DNA from: Cordylochernes scorpioides
Lineage: Eukaryota; Arthropoda; Arachnida; Pseudoscorpiones; Chernetidae
Direction of reading: 5' to 3'
Length of the DNA: 64,000 nt
Assembly: GCA_030710605.1 (NCBI GenBank)
Contig: CP092872.1
Span: 12,177,120 to 12,241,119 of the forward strand
A program made the translations under genes and the position numbers. Under the pieces are notes generated by a model. That model worked only from the letters and a program-made list of their open reading frames with translations. It made no database searches and was not told where the DNA came from. The stretch's first letter is position 1, and every line of letters starts with the position of its first letter. This document shows positions 32,928 to 44,317 of this stretch, piece by piece.

Positions 32928-33138
32928 CAACAATTTCCAAGATATTTATACACTGACTGCAAGAAGATCATTGTTTGACCGGCTAATTTGCATAAAATAC
33001 GTGTTCGATTTCTTTGATTTCGGGTATTTTAATCAATAATGAAATAATAAATTTGTATATAAAATTTCAATGATAAATGTTCGATAAAATTTGAGATATA
33101 TGGAAAAAATATGCTGTTCCTTTAATTTTGCGGGCCAG

Positions 33139-33535
33139 TGTCTTTTGTTTTCTTTGTTCTACTCGCCTTAAGCCAGGCAGTACTTTTATCAAATTATGTC
33201 TTTTTTACATTACTCAGCTCAATTAAATCAATTTCTAATATTGACTATTTTTATTATTTTACTTTCAAGATTCTTGCCACGACTGCATCACCAATACCAT
33301 TTAGTACTAAAAAGAACCAGCAAATAACTCCATGGCATAATCCTCAACATGATCTAAATTCAAACAGAAAATCTCGTCTTTTTTTATTTATAACATACAT
33401 ATTGTCACGAAGGTGAATAAGGCAGAAGTAAGTTTTATACAAGTATTTTTTAAATTACAAAATGGCGTTTAGTATCTTTAAGATAATTGCATAAATACAC
33501 ACAGATATGCAATAAAGTTATATGTAATAGGTGAT
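33139..33535. other. Noncoding; partial match to the 12830-13060 region
   Basis: CCACGACTGCATCACCAATA and AAAGAACCAGCAAATAACTC match block A, but the hammerhead-like stretch between them is missing here. Confidence 0.5.
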
Positions 33536-33539
33536 TGAA

Positions 33540-33740
33540 GTGATAAACAATAAGCCATAACACCAGTTTTGGTAAATTCTGACAGAAAGCCAACAACCAG
33601 TATACCATGGATACGGATTATGGCTCTCATCAGTACAGGGACGGCTTCGATTCCATAACATCCTACGAAAGGGATTATGAAATCAGTCGAATTGACAAAA
33701 AAAGATGTTTGAGTTGGTGAAGTGGTTACACAGGACCATT
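33540..33740 (-). repeat. Retrozyme-like fragment
   Basis: It is related to 29230-29430 (GGCTTCGATTCCATAACAT, GTGAAGTGG). The minus strand shows CTGATGAGAGCCATAA and CCATGGTATACTGG, but the GAAA box reads GTAT, so the hammerhead is dead. Confidence 0.55.
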
Positions 33741-33918
33741 ATGTAATATAGCTATTTATATAACTGTTATAAAACGGTAGCAATTAGCAGATCAAAAGTC
33801 ATTTTATTTATCATTATTTTAATTGGAAATAAGGGATTCTTCATAAAGATACAAAATGTAATGTTTGTATCGTTTGCAATTAAATAGATGTAAAATATCT
33901 TCGAGATAAATGTCTATA

Positions 33919-34157
33919 CAGTAAACTCTCCTATAACGCGAGTTTTTACAACACGATAAAAAAAATTGCGACAAATTTATTTATACAACGCGAATTTTCG
34001 TATAACGCGTTATAAAATAAATACATGATATTTGTCACTAACAATTTACCCTAACAACATTCGCGTTATACAAGTTTTATTTCGTACAACGCGAATTCCT
34101 ATAACGCGATTTCATACAACACGGAACACATTAATCGCGTTATAGGAGAGTTTACTG
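33919..34157. mobile_element. Pogo/Tigger-type MITE
   Basis: The length is 239 bp. Terminal inverted repeats of at least 23 bp begin CAGTAAACTCTCCTATAACG, flanked by TA (33917-33918, 34158-34159). CAGT ends with a TATAACG stretch and a TA target fit Tigger-like elements. Internal CAACGCGAAT motifs are repeated. It is noncoding. Confidence 0.85.
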
Positions 34158-34539
34158 TATATACATTTTAGAATATTGTTTAAATATATTGTATTTCGAT
34201 GTATTAGCGTGCCATCTGTTATGCAAATTCGAAACTATTATAGATACGTATGATTCTTTTAAAATTAAACAATTATTATTACCCTTACTGATGGTTCACT
34301 ACTGATGAACCAGGGGCCCTCCCATTAATTTTTCCATTGCAGTAAGGACAGTAGAAATTAAACGAAAAATTAAACAGTAGAAATTGTTTATTTTTAAAAA
34401 AGAATCATACACGTCTATAATAGTTTCGAAATTTCATATATTGTATTTAACAAATTTAATCAAAAATAAAACAAAAAAGAGAGAATAACATACTTGTAAA
34501 TTTGTTCATAAAGGGCACATCTTGGATTCAATAAATAAT

Positions 34540-34705
34540 CTTTTTATTTCCGATATTTCGATGGGCTAAACGACCATCTTGTTCTAGGATCTCATCCCTT
34601 TATGAACTGATTATTTGATGGAATTTGGGCCGGGAGGAAATTGATCTAAAGAGACAAAGGTTGCCTCTCCCGTCAAAATAGACGTCAATACCAGACGCCA
34701 TCTAT
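34540..34705 (-). repeat. Degenerate retrozyme-like or Penelope-terminal fragment
   Basis: CTCTCCCGTCAAAATAGACG followed by GACGCCATCTATC matches the direct repeats of the 52657-53034 unit, and GATATTTCGATGGGC is a decayed hammerhead side. Confidence 0.5.
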
Positions 34706-34791
34706 CACTTGTAAATATGAAAAATGTTATTTCTCTCTCTTTCTCCGAAACGTATTCATTTACACATTTCCTACACGCTTGTACACGCTTG

Positions 34792-34944
34792 TTCGGCGGT
34801 ACATATACTACAATAGGAACGATACAGAGAATATTAGCATGGCCTCTGTGTTCGGCGGTACAACTACTACAATAGGAACGATACAGAGAAGATTAGCATG
34901 GCCCCTGCGCAAGGAAGACACGCAAAATCGTGAAGCGTTCCATA
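34792..34944 (+). pseudogene. U6 snRNA pseudogene with internal tandem duplication
   Basis: U6 is the catalytic RNA of the spliceosome. TTCGGCGGTACA, AATAGGAACGATACAGAGA, GATTAGCATGGCCCCTGCGC and CGTGAAGCGTTCCATA follow the conserved U6 order. A 59-bp segment (34792-34850) is repeated in tandem (34851-34909), so the ACAGAGA box and AGC triad occur twice. The 3' end lacks the oligo-T terminator of a U6 gene and no upstream TATA/PSE is evident, which argues for a processed pseudogene. Confidence 0.9.
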
Positions 34945-35184
34945 CACATTTCCTTCTGTATTCTATTTACATATTACGGCGTTGACCAATTGTCAAATTA
35001 TCAAATTTTTGAAAAAAAAAGTATATTTTATTAAATAAAACCTCAATGATTAACTTCAATCATAAAAAATGGTTTTGATTTACGAATTCTTTCACTCAAT
35101 ATGAAACAATAACGCTCTATCTATGTACAGCAAATGTAAACATTAAGGCGCGAATGTTTCTTTCATACATATAAATCACATATT

Positions 35185-35565
35185 TTTTTAACACAAAGCA
35201 ATAACGCGCCATCTATACATATAAAATGAAAGGATTTAAAAGCACGAATTGTTTGCTCGATGCAAATATTTGAATGTAATTCTACTGTTCTATAAGCTTA
35301 TGTTCATAGTTTTCTTGAAAACCATTTCTGAGATTCCATCCTTCAGTGCTGCGTATATAAGCAAAATCGTCCAATACAGTATTAGAGCTCTGAGAAGCGG
35401 TCTGGTGGATTAAATTGGCGAAACCGCTGGGAGGGTTCACCACTGATGAGCCAAGCCCCCCCCCCCCCAATATATTTTTTGCATCGTAGTAAGGACAGTA
35501 GAAGTTTGTATTATGTATAAAAGAAACATTCGTGCTTTTAAATCCTTTCATTTTATACATAATTC
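35185..35565. repeat. Dispersed copy of the 1.16-kb unit's MITE part
   Basis: The left end AACACAAAGCAATAACGCGC and the right part CCTTCAGTG...CATTCGTGCTTTTAAATCC match 14764-15037. It includes an 11-base C run near 35460. Confidence 0.75.
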
Positions 35566-35719
35566 TTTACTCTATTTCATAACGATCTTTATTTTAACCT
35601 CCACAAGCTGTAAAGGTTGTCTATATTCATGACAGTCTCAAACTCCACCTTTGCCGGTCCCAAGCTCGGATAAAAAAGGAGGAGGGGGAGCAGTAACAAG
35701 CTCACTAAAAAACCTGGGC

Positions 35720-35819
35720 NNNNNNNNNNNNNNNNNNNNNNNNNNNNNNNNNNNNNNNNNNNNNNNNNNNNNNNNNNNNNNNNNNNNNNNNNNNNNNNNN
35801 NNNNNNNNNNNNNNNNNNN
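35720..35819. other. Assembly gap, 100 N
   Basis: A run of exactly 100 undetermined bases is the usual placeholder for a scaffold gap of unknown size; order across it rests on the assembly. Confidence 0.99.
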
Positions 35820-36740
35820 TTTAAAATATTTTTTATAAAAATGAATGGTTAATATTATAATGATATATAATTGAATTTCGTTTAACCTAATTGATTTTTT
35901 TTCAATAAATGTTTGTCTAGTAAAGGCGATGTTATATATGTATATATGTTGATCTTATATATTGGTAAATAATTTGTTATAAATATATGTTGTAAATAAT
36001 TTTACCATATTATTTTCTACATAAATTATATTTTTATTAATACTTTATTGTTTATTTCATAGATGAACTCTGTGACGCCGAGAAGTCCAGACGGCGCTGA
36101 TGTAGATATAAATATTGTTTTTTTTTTGCTTAGTCGAGTTAGTTAGACTTTTTTTGTTATCCAATATGAAAATTTACTATATTTTTGTTTAATTAAGTTT
36201 TTTTCTCTCAAGATGAGGTATTCTACCTGTTAAGATTCCTCAGGTTTGTTATTACCATTTATTTTGTAAAACTTTGACGATTGGTTACTAAATAAACCCG
36301 TCAAGAGTGGAGTGTTTTGATCTTCTTTAATCAAAAGGCCTCGACTGCTCAATCTCACCACCAGCACCATTTCTTTTAAAAATAGAAATTAAATAAAATA
36401 TATATTCTTTAATAATTAATTATTAATAAGAGCATATGAATATTATCTCACTACGGGGACAGTATTCGACCTATCATCATAAATGTAAATAGTGTAGTTT
36501 CAAGAAAATACTACTTATATTTGCATATCAAAAAAAAAAAAAAAAAAACTTTCTGTATAGTAACAACTGGTGAAAATTTCCTTTCATTTTACTTAAAAAG
36601 ATGAAACACCTAAAAGTTATTATAAACAACACTTGAAGTTACATCGCATGAGTTTCTTTTCAATTAAAAATCAAAATTTATTTCAAGGTGAAATATTGAC
36701 TATTTCTAACCTTTTTGGATGTGGTATAAAAGGGTGAATT
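35820..36740. other. AT-rich sequence without recognisable feature
   Basis: There is low-complexity A/T and a poly-A of about 20 at 36529-36548. No gene, RNA or repeat could be supported. Confidence 0.5.
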
Positions 36741-36774
36741 ATGAAGAGTAATGATAAACGGAAAAATAAAAGTG

Positions 36775-36840
36775 TCCAGGGATGGGAATCGAACCCACAA
36801 TGTTCCGCCTACCGGGCAGATACCATGTCCCTAAGCTAAT
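36775..36840 (-). ncRNA. tRNA-derived SINE head S1, truncated
   Basis: GGTTCGATTCCC B-box region and GCCCGGTAGGCGGAAC anticodon region are seen on the minus strand; the A box side is altered (TTAGCTTAGGGACATGG). The tail CACTTTTATTTTTCCGTTTA matches other S1 copies. Confidence 0.65.
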
Positions 36841-36951
36841 AGGTATTATTTACAAAAGTTGTTTTTCTAGTTAAAAGGTGGTGAATCTATATGAAAATAT
36901 TTCCTATTCTAATCATGAAAATAGTACATTTGAGCAGCGTTTATACTCCAC

Positions 36952-37035
36952 TAGCCGAATGACCCGGGCAACGCCCGTGTTTTACCCGATTGAATGTTTT
37001 GATTCAAATACTATTTGTTACAATTATAAATTGGC
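36952..37035 (-). mobile_element. Helitron 3' end
   Basis: Read on the minus strand: GGCGCCAATTTATAATTGTA, then CGGGTAAAACACGGGCGTTG, CCCGGG hairpin and CTAG. It matches 9832-9933. The 5' end of this copy could not be placed. Confidence 0.7.
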
Positions 37036-38045
37036 GCCTTAAATAATTGCATATGTTAGTTAATAACTATAGCCTATGTGCTTTATCTGTCTATGTACTG
37101 TTGGCTTCCGTAGGCGTCTCTTACTGGGAAAATGAAAGAGAGGTTTCTATTTGGTTATTATATAATATATGCATTTATTTAGGGAGCGACCCGCTCCAAC
37201 ACAATAGTTACAAAGACGAAATAGCGAGTGGGGGGGGGGGGCAAAGGTGGCGTGACCGTAGCCAACCAATAGGAGGGCGCCATTCCAAAAAAAATGCAAA
37301 CGGTGACAGAGATGAAAACTGATGACTGATTGATTAGGAGATGAGGAATGACGCTCGTAACTGTATATAGAATGTTAGGAGCGGCTGTACATGGCGTCTG
37401 TTCCTCATGTCAGAGGCGGCCATTTCTTTTGGAGCTAAAACGGCCTGCCACTGAGTAGTGCTCCCAGTCTTAATGACAAAGGCAGACACATTCTACTTCA
37501 CCCAGTCATGATGGTTGTCAAACAGACACCATCAACAACTCTACAAGCTTGATACCCTAATATGATTGAGTGGAGATAAGAAAGAAGAAGAAGTGCATAT
37601 ATATATATATATTTAATCCTCTTTGCAAATAGAAATGTATTATATACATGTACGATCTTCTGGAAGTAATTTTAAGAGACGCAAAAATAAACAATTGAAC
37701 TCAATTAATGTAAGGGGGGGTAGAGGGGGGGGGGGGGATAAAAATTAAAAATCAATAAATAGACTAATTAATCACGTGACCACTTAATTAACCATTTATC
37801 ACAAGGAAATAATTAAGTTTTGAATTATGTAAAGGGTGTAGTCAGCCAAATATCTCGTCTGCTATTGGAGGAACTCGGTAGCGTTCTCTGCAATATGATT
37901 GGTTATTGATCTGATTGAAGGAATGTTGATGATTTGTGACTGTTTGGCGTTCCTTTCTGATTTATCTAGAAATAAACTATAGACCGTGTTAATCCACATA
38001 TTGTTTTTTTTATTGCCAGTATTTCTTTTATATTTTCGTTGTTGT
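37036..38045. other. Noncoding, no recognised element
   Basis: It holds G runs (37222-37231, 37720-37738), a short (AT)n and unique-looking sequence. No coding frame of note. Confidence 0.4.
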
Positions 38046-38050
38046 TATTT

Positions 38051-38670
38051 TCGTGTCCAATGAAGAGCCTCAGATGTCCCCATGCATCTCTATCACAGCA
38101 GTCGCAATGTCCTATATCTTGGGTGTGTAAAGCTGCTGTTCTGGGTCCATGTCAATTCTCTGTTGTTGTTTTTGTTGTTGTCGTGTCCAATGGAGAGCCT
38201 CAGATGTCCCCATGCATCTCTATCACAGCAGTTGCAATGTACTATATCTTGGGTGTGTGAAGCTGATGTTCTGGGTCCATGTCAATTCTCTGTTGTTGTT
38301 GTTGTCGTGTCCAATGAAGAGTCTCAGATGTCTCCATATATCTCTATCACAGCAGTTGCAATGTCCTATATCTTGGGTGTGTAAAGCTGCTGTTCTGGGT
38401 CCATGTCAATTCTCTGTTGTTGTTGTTGTCGTGTCCAACGAAGAGCCTCAGATGTCTCCATGCATCTCTATCACAGCAGTAGCAATGTCCACATCTTGGG
38501 TGTGTAAAGCTGCTGTTCTGGGTCCATGTCAATTCTCTGTTGTTGTTGTTGTCGCGTCCAATGAAGAGCCTCAGATGTCTCCATGCATCTCTATCACAGC
38601 AGTTGCAATGTCCTATATCTTGGGTGTGTAAAGCTGCTGTTCTGGGTCCATGTCAATTTTCTGCAAGGCT
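38051..38670. repeat. Tandem repeat, five units of about 124 bp
   Basis: TCGTGTCCAATGAAGAGCCT recurs at 38051, 38181, 38305, 38429 and 38552 (periods 130, 124, 124, 123). Between units lies a variable (TTG)n run. Because 124 is not a multiple of three, the same unit is open in all three frames and yields several overlapping frames; I do not call these genes. The minus strand reads DRDAWRHLRLF, which might derive from a retroelement tail. Confidence 0.85.
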
Positions 38671-38997
38671 GCGGCCATTGCTGGGCATGATAATATGTGT
38701 TAGTTCCACACTAGGACAGTTGTTACATGTCCTATAGGTTCTTGTGCCATCTGGTTGTATTGTCATTCCTTTTATTTTAGTGATATTAAAGTAAGTCAAT
38801 AATATTCGATTAGTTTGCACTAAAATATAAAAGATAGATTGTTCGTTTGTTCTACATTCATTTCCAAAATATTCAATGCATCGTATCGACACTTTGGCAC
38901 TATATTTCGATGTATATGAAAAGAGACACTATCATAGGTCAGAAACTGCAAATGAACTCGATAATGACCTAATTAACATAGTTTAGTTATTCCACAT
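38671..38997. other. Noncoding, no recognised element
   Basis: No supported feature before the LINE target duplication. Confidence 0.4.
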
Positions 38998-39012
38998 ATG
39001 TCACAAAAAATA

Positions 39013-40175
39013 CACACACACACAAAAGCCTTTATTAAGACACACAGGTCTTACAGAGGATTCTCCTTGGGGTTACAAAACGGAGAAACCTATGAAAGTG
39101 GGAAATAAAAAATGGAGAAAGATTATATACATTTGGTAAATATATACAGATTATAAGAAAGAATAAAAAATAAGAAGAATAAAAAAAAATCAAAAAAAGA
39201 GAAAAAAAAAATTTTTTTGGAAATATGGATGGGAGAAGTGGAGAGCGAAAAGAGGAAAGAAAACAGGTATTTACATATGGAGCAAGACCATTTAAGCTCT
39301 CACACAGCACAGGTGGGCCATGTATTTTTTAAGAAATCTTTAAGAGATTTCCCAGGAAATCCTCGTGTTCAGGGTTGTAAGGTAAACACCGTTTTATCAT
39401 TGTTAACTTATCGTATCTGCCTAAACAAATAATTGGATGTTGGTTCTGTCTTTCTCATCAAACAGAAATTTTTGGTATGTTTGAATGTTCGGTTAAGTCT
39501 TTCTTTTTTACAGCATTTTTATGGAAGTTATATAGATTTAGAGCTACTGAACTATTGTCTATAAAGTTGGATAATAAAGAATATAATGTGAAGTGTGTAT
39601 GGCCTATCTTAGAGAAGAGTATTTTTCTTTCCGTGTCAAGAGGCATGCATTCAAATATATAATGTTCTAATTCATTTTCGGTTCTATTTTTGCATAGTTG
39701 GCAATACAAGTCTTCTGTCCTTAGATATTTTATATGGTCTTCTCGATATAAAACAAATAGAATTCTCAATTGCGCAATGAGGCGTTTAGCCGGCAGTGGG
39801 AGTTCACTTAGTAGATAGTTCTCTGCTGCGAATGTTTTATGTAAATATTTGTAGTGTGTGTGTAGCTTCGAATTGGTTATTCTTGATTGGTCGGTTTGGA
39901 TAGACTGTTCTATAGTGATTCTGATAATTTGAGGTATTGCTTTCTGTAGAATATTGGGGTCTGAACAATTCTTTAACCACATGAATCCAGTTGAGTTTAG
40001 GATATTCATTAAATTTTCTGTAAAACCTATAAAGGCATTCGTCAGAGTGGACGTTTCCCATAATTGGGCTAGACAGATTGCGGGCAATCTGGATTTTTCC
40101 ATTTTAATATTCTTAACCAGAACTTTAGAATTAGTTTGGTTGCTGTGACTCCTAGTGAGAAGCGTCCGGTTTCCA
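39013..40175 (-). mobile_element. 5'-truncated LINE (family L1a) with 15-bp target duplication
   Basis: ATGTCACAAAAAATA lies on both sides (38998-39012 and 40176-40190). The 3' end on the minus strand is a short (TG)n tail after AATAAAGGCTTTTG. It is nearly identical to 56804-58043. The 5' truncation and tail repeat are typical of target-primed reverse transcription. Confidence 0.9.
39458..40175 (-). pseudogene. LINE ORF2 C-terminal fragment, one frameshift
   Basis: The sequence carries the end of a non-LTR retrotransposon polyprotein. Its signature is YCQLCKNRTENELEHYIFEC, a CX2CX9HX4C zinc motif after the RT thumb region. Upstream, GRFSLGVTATKLILKFW is in another frame because one A is missing in a run near 40105 relative to the sister copy. 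The RT and endonuclease domains are lost by 5' truncation. The stop is at 39458-39460. Confidence 0.8.
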
Positions 40176-40190
40176 ATGTCACAAAAAATA

Positions 40191-40554
40191 TAGTGCATTA
40201 GATAGTGATTTTGATGCAACTTCCTTAAGTGTTGTACATGAGTGCAATTGTTGGTCATTCATTCGCTTTAACAGGTAGAAGCTAAGTTGGTGGTTTACTA
40301 CATACATATTTACATATATATATTAGTTCAATATTATTTACAATTATGCAAATAAAGAAAAAGATCAAAGAACTGAACTAAGGACGTAAAGATATCTATT
40401 GATTATGGAACCAGAAAAGAAATGAACCAACCGTTGATTTCCGATAATTATTGGTCAATAGTTTTATTCTGGAAAAAAATCAACGTTTAGTTATCAATTA
40501 TTCCTATAGATGGCGACATTATTATTTTTTACAACGGGTAATTTCCAGATATTG
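40191..40554. other. Noncoding, no recognised element
   Basis: The start resembles minisatellite (CAACTTCCTTAAGTGTTGTA at 40211), otherwise unique AT-rich sequence. Confidence 0.4.
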
Positions 40555-41070
40555 TGTCGGTTTCTGAACTGATTCATGGACAAACCTTAAGGAAGTTATA
40601 TCTTTCAGCATGTATATCGGGATTGAGACAATAACTCTGAAAGATACACTCATGGACAAAACTTAAGGAAGTTGTACCTTTTAGCATGTATATCGGGATT
40701 ATAGTTCTGAAAGATACACTCATGGACAGAACTTAAGGAAGTTGTACCTTTCAGCATGTATATCAGGATTCAGACAATAACTCTGAAAGATACACTCATG
40801 GACAAAACTTAAGGAAGTTGTACCTTTTACATGTATATCGGTATTAAGACAATAACTTTGAAAGATACACTCATGGACAAAACTTTCAGCATGTATACCA
40901 GGATTCAGACAATAATTATGAAAGATGCACTCAAGGATAAAACTTAAGGAAGTTGTACCTTTTAACATGTATATCAGGATTCAGACAATAACTCTGAAAG
41001 ATACACTCATGGACAAAACTTAAGGAAGTTATACCTTTCAGCATGTATATCGGGATTTAGACAATAAAAC
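40555..41070. repeat. 76-bp minisatellite, about seven units (block B)
   Basis: ACTCATGGACAAAACTTAAG recurs with AAGTTGTACCTTTTAGCATG. Some units are shortened (near 40880). Orientation is as in block A and opposite to 54950-56350. Confidence 0.9.
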
Positions 41071-41446
41071 TGAAAGATATTACAGTGACCTTTTTTTAAA
41101 GACATTTGTGATATCCAAGTGTAAACAAAATTGCCTCTGTCTCCTTCCAAAAACAGACTTCCAGTAACATCTTAGACGTTCCACTTTCTTAAGTTTTGTC
41201 CATTGGTGTATGTGATGAAGCGATACTGAGGAAAATTGTGATAGAGTTACTTCATATCGTGCTGTAGGCTTAGGAATTATGCTACGAGATTCTGTAAAAC
41301 TTAGATTTGGGATCTTATGATTATCGAAAAATAAAAAAGACGACATACATAGGGCTCCTATGTCATATTTTCACAAAGGCGCGTATCATGAAGGCTGTCT
41401 CAGGTCATACTGTCCTGCAGAGATATCATATATTGGTTTGTTTGTT

Positions 41447-41782
41447 TTGAAAATAGAGAAATCCATATTTAATTCATTATATAATAAAAAGGCATATATC
41501 GGTTTTGATAAAAGATTTATTTGCCAATATTTCGGCTGGCAGAACGCCAACCTTTATCGAGGTATTACATTTTTGTATAAACAAACTCAGCGCCCATAGT
41601 GTTATTGTGTTTATAGTTTATTATGGTGTTATATATTATAGTGTTATAACACTATACGGCGCTGAGTTTGTTTATACAAAAATGTAATGCCTCGATAAAG
41701 GTTGGCATTCAGCCAACCGAAATATTGGCAAAATAAATCTTTTATTAAATCCAATATATGCCTTTTATTATCTAATATAGGT
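41447..41782. mobile_element. Family X foldback element (block B)
   Basis: It has the same arms as 5147-5463 (TTTCGGCTGGC and its complement), with a slightly different centre containing an extra GTGTTATATATTATA. Confidence 0.8.
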
Positions 41783-42538
41783 TCATATTATGTAAAACCT
41801 AAAGGGACCAGTTACTGGCCTTATTCTAAGCTTTTGACTTCCTTAAAGAAGGGAAATCGATGGAACCAGACATTTTAGACTAGCTAATACTAAAATCATC
41901 AGACATTTCTCTAGTCTGTGTACGCTCTCTTCACCAAAAGAAAATGGAGTGCCAATTGGAGAGTCAATTCGATTCAAATATATGCAAATTTAGCACAATA
42001 AGGCTACAGAGCGTGTTAAATTTACCATAGAAATGGTGAATGTAGCTTACAGTGTAACAGAATTTACTTGCTACATTTATTTCCTTAAAAAAACAGAAGT
42101 AAATAATAAATTGGGATATTTTTCCCGTTTATTATTTTGTTCCGGGTGTGAAACAACCTATATAATGATAAGATTTACATGAAAAATGCCCTTGAATTAA
42201 ATTCTGGGAAACTGCAACTATCTTATAATGTAGAAAATTAGAGAAATACAAACTTCAGGATGACACGGCTAAATAGGTTTGGTTAGAACACAATTTATAA
42301 AATACCAGAAAGAAATTGAGAGAAGTTTACAGAGTAACAAAAAATAAATATATAAATTAATAATCTATATATAAAAATATTTATACTTATAAATGACTGC
42401 GGCGTATAATTATAAAGCTATACAACCAGTTTAACCGCATAAGTTTCTTTTTTATTTATGAAAAATCATTTTTAATTTCAAAGAGAAATAATTTAATATT
42501 TCTAACTTTTTGGATGACGTATGAAAAGGTTGAATATA
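41783..42538. other. AT-rich duplicated sequence
   Basis: To 42380 it matches 5480-6045; from there it is sequence flanking the mariner that seems to belong to the S1 SINE tail. No gene. Confidence 0.5.
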
Positions 42539-43846
42539 CAAGGTATGTCCCATAAGTTCCCGGACTGGGTCCATAAAAAAAAGGTAAGATTTAAAAAAAT
42601 ATATTTTATTAAAACTTTTCAAAGTAATCCCCCCTTGCTTCAACGCACCAGCGCCATCGTTTCTCCCAATTGTCGAAACAGTTTTTATAAGGCTCTTTTG
42701 GAATGCTCTTCAATGCTAACGGCGATTTTTCTATTATGTCATCCCTGGTGTCAAAATGTCTTCCTTTTAGAACTGCTTTAAGTTTGGGGAACAGGAAAAA
42801 GTCATTTGGTGCGATGTCTGGGAAATAGGGTGGTTGAAGTAGGATTTTTGTCCCGTTTTTCGCCAAAAAGCTAGTCATCAAGTGCGCTGTGTGAGGGCGA
42901 GCATTGTCATGGTGTAGGATCCAGCCACCATTAGTCCATTTTTCTGGCCTTTTTTTTTCGAATCGCTTCCCTTAGACGGCGAAGAATGCCCAAATACATT
43001 TCCTTAATAACTGTTTGGCCTGCAGGAAGAAACTCGTGATGAAAAATGCCCTTGTTATCCGAAAAAGCGACCAGCAACACCTTGTTTCTGGATTTTTTGG
43101 GTTTAGGCTCACCCTAACCTCTCCACTCGGCAGATTGAGGTTTGGTTTCAGGGTCATAGCCATAGACCCATGTCTCGTCGCCTGTGATTATCTTGTCTTT
43201 CCATTCTGGATCCGTTCTTGTCATTTCCATCATGTCCTCACAGGTTGCAAGCCGACACAGTTTTTGCTCATTGGTGAGGAATCTTGGAATGAATTTTGCA
43301 GGAGTCTTTTTGAGCTTCAAATCTTCGGTTACGATCCTTCCAATCGTTGTTTTAGAGATGCCTGTGTCTTGCTCTAGCTCCAGCAAAGTGGTTCGAGGAT
43401 TTTCTTTTATCAAATCGGTGATTTTTTGCACATTTTCATCAGTCCTTTGAAATTTTGGGCGTCCTTGACGAGGATCATCTTCAATGGAAATTCTGCCAGC
43501 TTTAAATCTAGAATGCCATTCAAAAACAGTTGTTCTCTTTGAGGCGTCATTGGGGAATGCTTTATTAAGCATTTCAAAAGTTTCGGTTGCTGATATTTGA
43601 AGTTTCACACAAAATTCTATGCAAATCCTCTGCTTCAATTTTTGTTCCATCGTAAAATCGCCGCAGCGCTAGGTGTGACCTTTAAATAAATTAGAATAAC
43701 CTTGGCGCGCGCGCAAGTACCGCCTCGATATTGGTACCACCGTGTAGCCAGATATTTTTTCTATAATAAAAAGTCAAATTCATTTACATTTTTCATTTAT
43801 TTATTTTTTTATGGACCCAGTCCGGGAACTTATGGGACATACCTTG
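42539..43846 (-). mobile_element. mariner element, full length, damaged
   Basis: The length is 1308 bp. Terminal inverted repeats of more than 30 bp begin CAAGGTATGTCCCATAAGTT, with TA at 42537-42538 and 43847-43848. Confidence 0.95.
42609..43650 (-). pseudogene. mariner transposase (DD34D), frameshifted
   Basis: It starts MEQKLKQRICIEFCVKLQIS at 43650. The paired N-terminal HTH domains are intact (TTLLELEQDTGISKTTIGRI). ITGDETWVYGYD carries the first Asp near codon 155. Frame breaks follow near 43115 and 42975. The last part gives HHDNARPHTA and PPYFPDIAPNDFFLFPKLK, the second and third Asp, and ends YFEKF. All three catalytic residues survive, but the frame breaks abolish the protein. Confidence 0.9.
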
Positions 43847-43933
43847 TATGAAGAGTGATGGTCTATATATGAATGGATGACGTATGGAGGGTGAAAAATA
43901 TGAAGAGTAATGGCGAACGGAAAAATAAAAGTG

Positions 43934-44005
43934 TCCAGGAGCGGGAATCGAACCCACAACCTTCTGCTTACCGGGCAGGTGCCATGTCCACTAGGCTATC
44001 CTGGA
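43934..44005 (-). ncRNA. tRNA-derived SINE head S1, best preserved
   Basis: The acceptor TCCAGGA pairs with TCCTGGA; A box TAGCCTAGTGG; anticodon arm CCTGC-CCGGTAA-GCAGA; T arm GTGGG-TTCGATT-CCCGC. A 3' tail CACTTTTATTTTTCCGTTCG follows. It has a pol III internal promoter. Position 33 is C and the anticodon stem has a mismatch, so a SINE head is preferred over a tRNA gene. Confidence 0.75.
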
Positions 44006-44317
44006 CTATTTCTCCGTTATATATTTTTTTCTACAATATCTCGATTATACTCTCTTAATTGATAACCAAAAAATTCAAAACCAGTGAAATTATATATTTG
44101 TTCTTTTGGATCGATATTAATATTATTGTGTGTGTGTTATGTAAAATTTTAAAATAATACTATTGGATGGCATTGAAACGAGGAAATGCTTTCTTAAAAC
44201 AAAATATATATTTTAAAATTATTCTGTGATATTTTAAATAAAATAATAGCATGAGACATATGTTCTCTATTCATGATAATATTGTGAAAAAGGTTTTAAA
44301 ATTACAAAATATTTTCT

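Larger units (their letters stand above)
31648..33138. mobile_element. Head-to-head Tc1 derivative made of two 3' halves
   Basis: Both outer ends are the same Tc1 terminus (CACTGGTCCGCAAAATTAAA on the left, its complement with one change on the right). Bases 31648-32595 are a minus-strand 3' half and 32596-33138 a plus-strand 3' third. There is no 5' end and no clear TA duplication. Confidence 0.85.

Noticed and set aside
36952-38045. A complete second Helitron to the right of the 36.95-kb end
   Set aside because: Only about 85 bp match the known 3' end; no TC-type 5' end could be found within the next kilobase.
38149-38631. 160-codon open frame over the 124-bp tandem repeat
   Set aside because: The same unit is read in different frames in successive repeats, so the openness is a by-product of stop-poor repeat sequence; no protein family was recognised.
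43934-44005. Possible functional tRNA gene (GGT anticodon position)
   Set aside because: C at position 33, a mismatched anticodon stem and dispersed copies with common tails indicate a SINE head or pseudo-tRNA.
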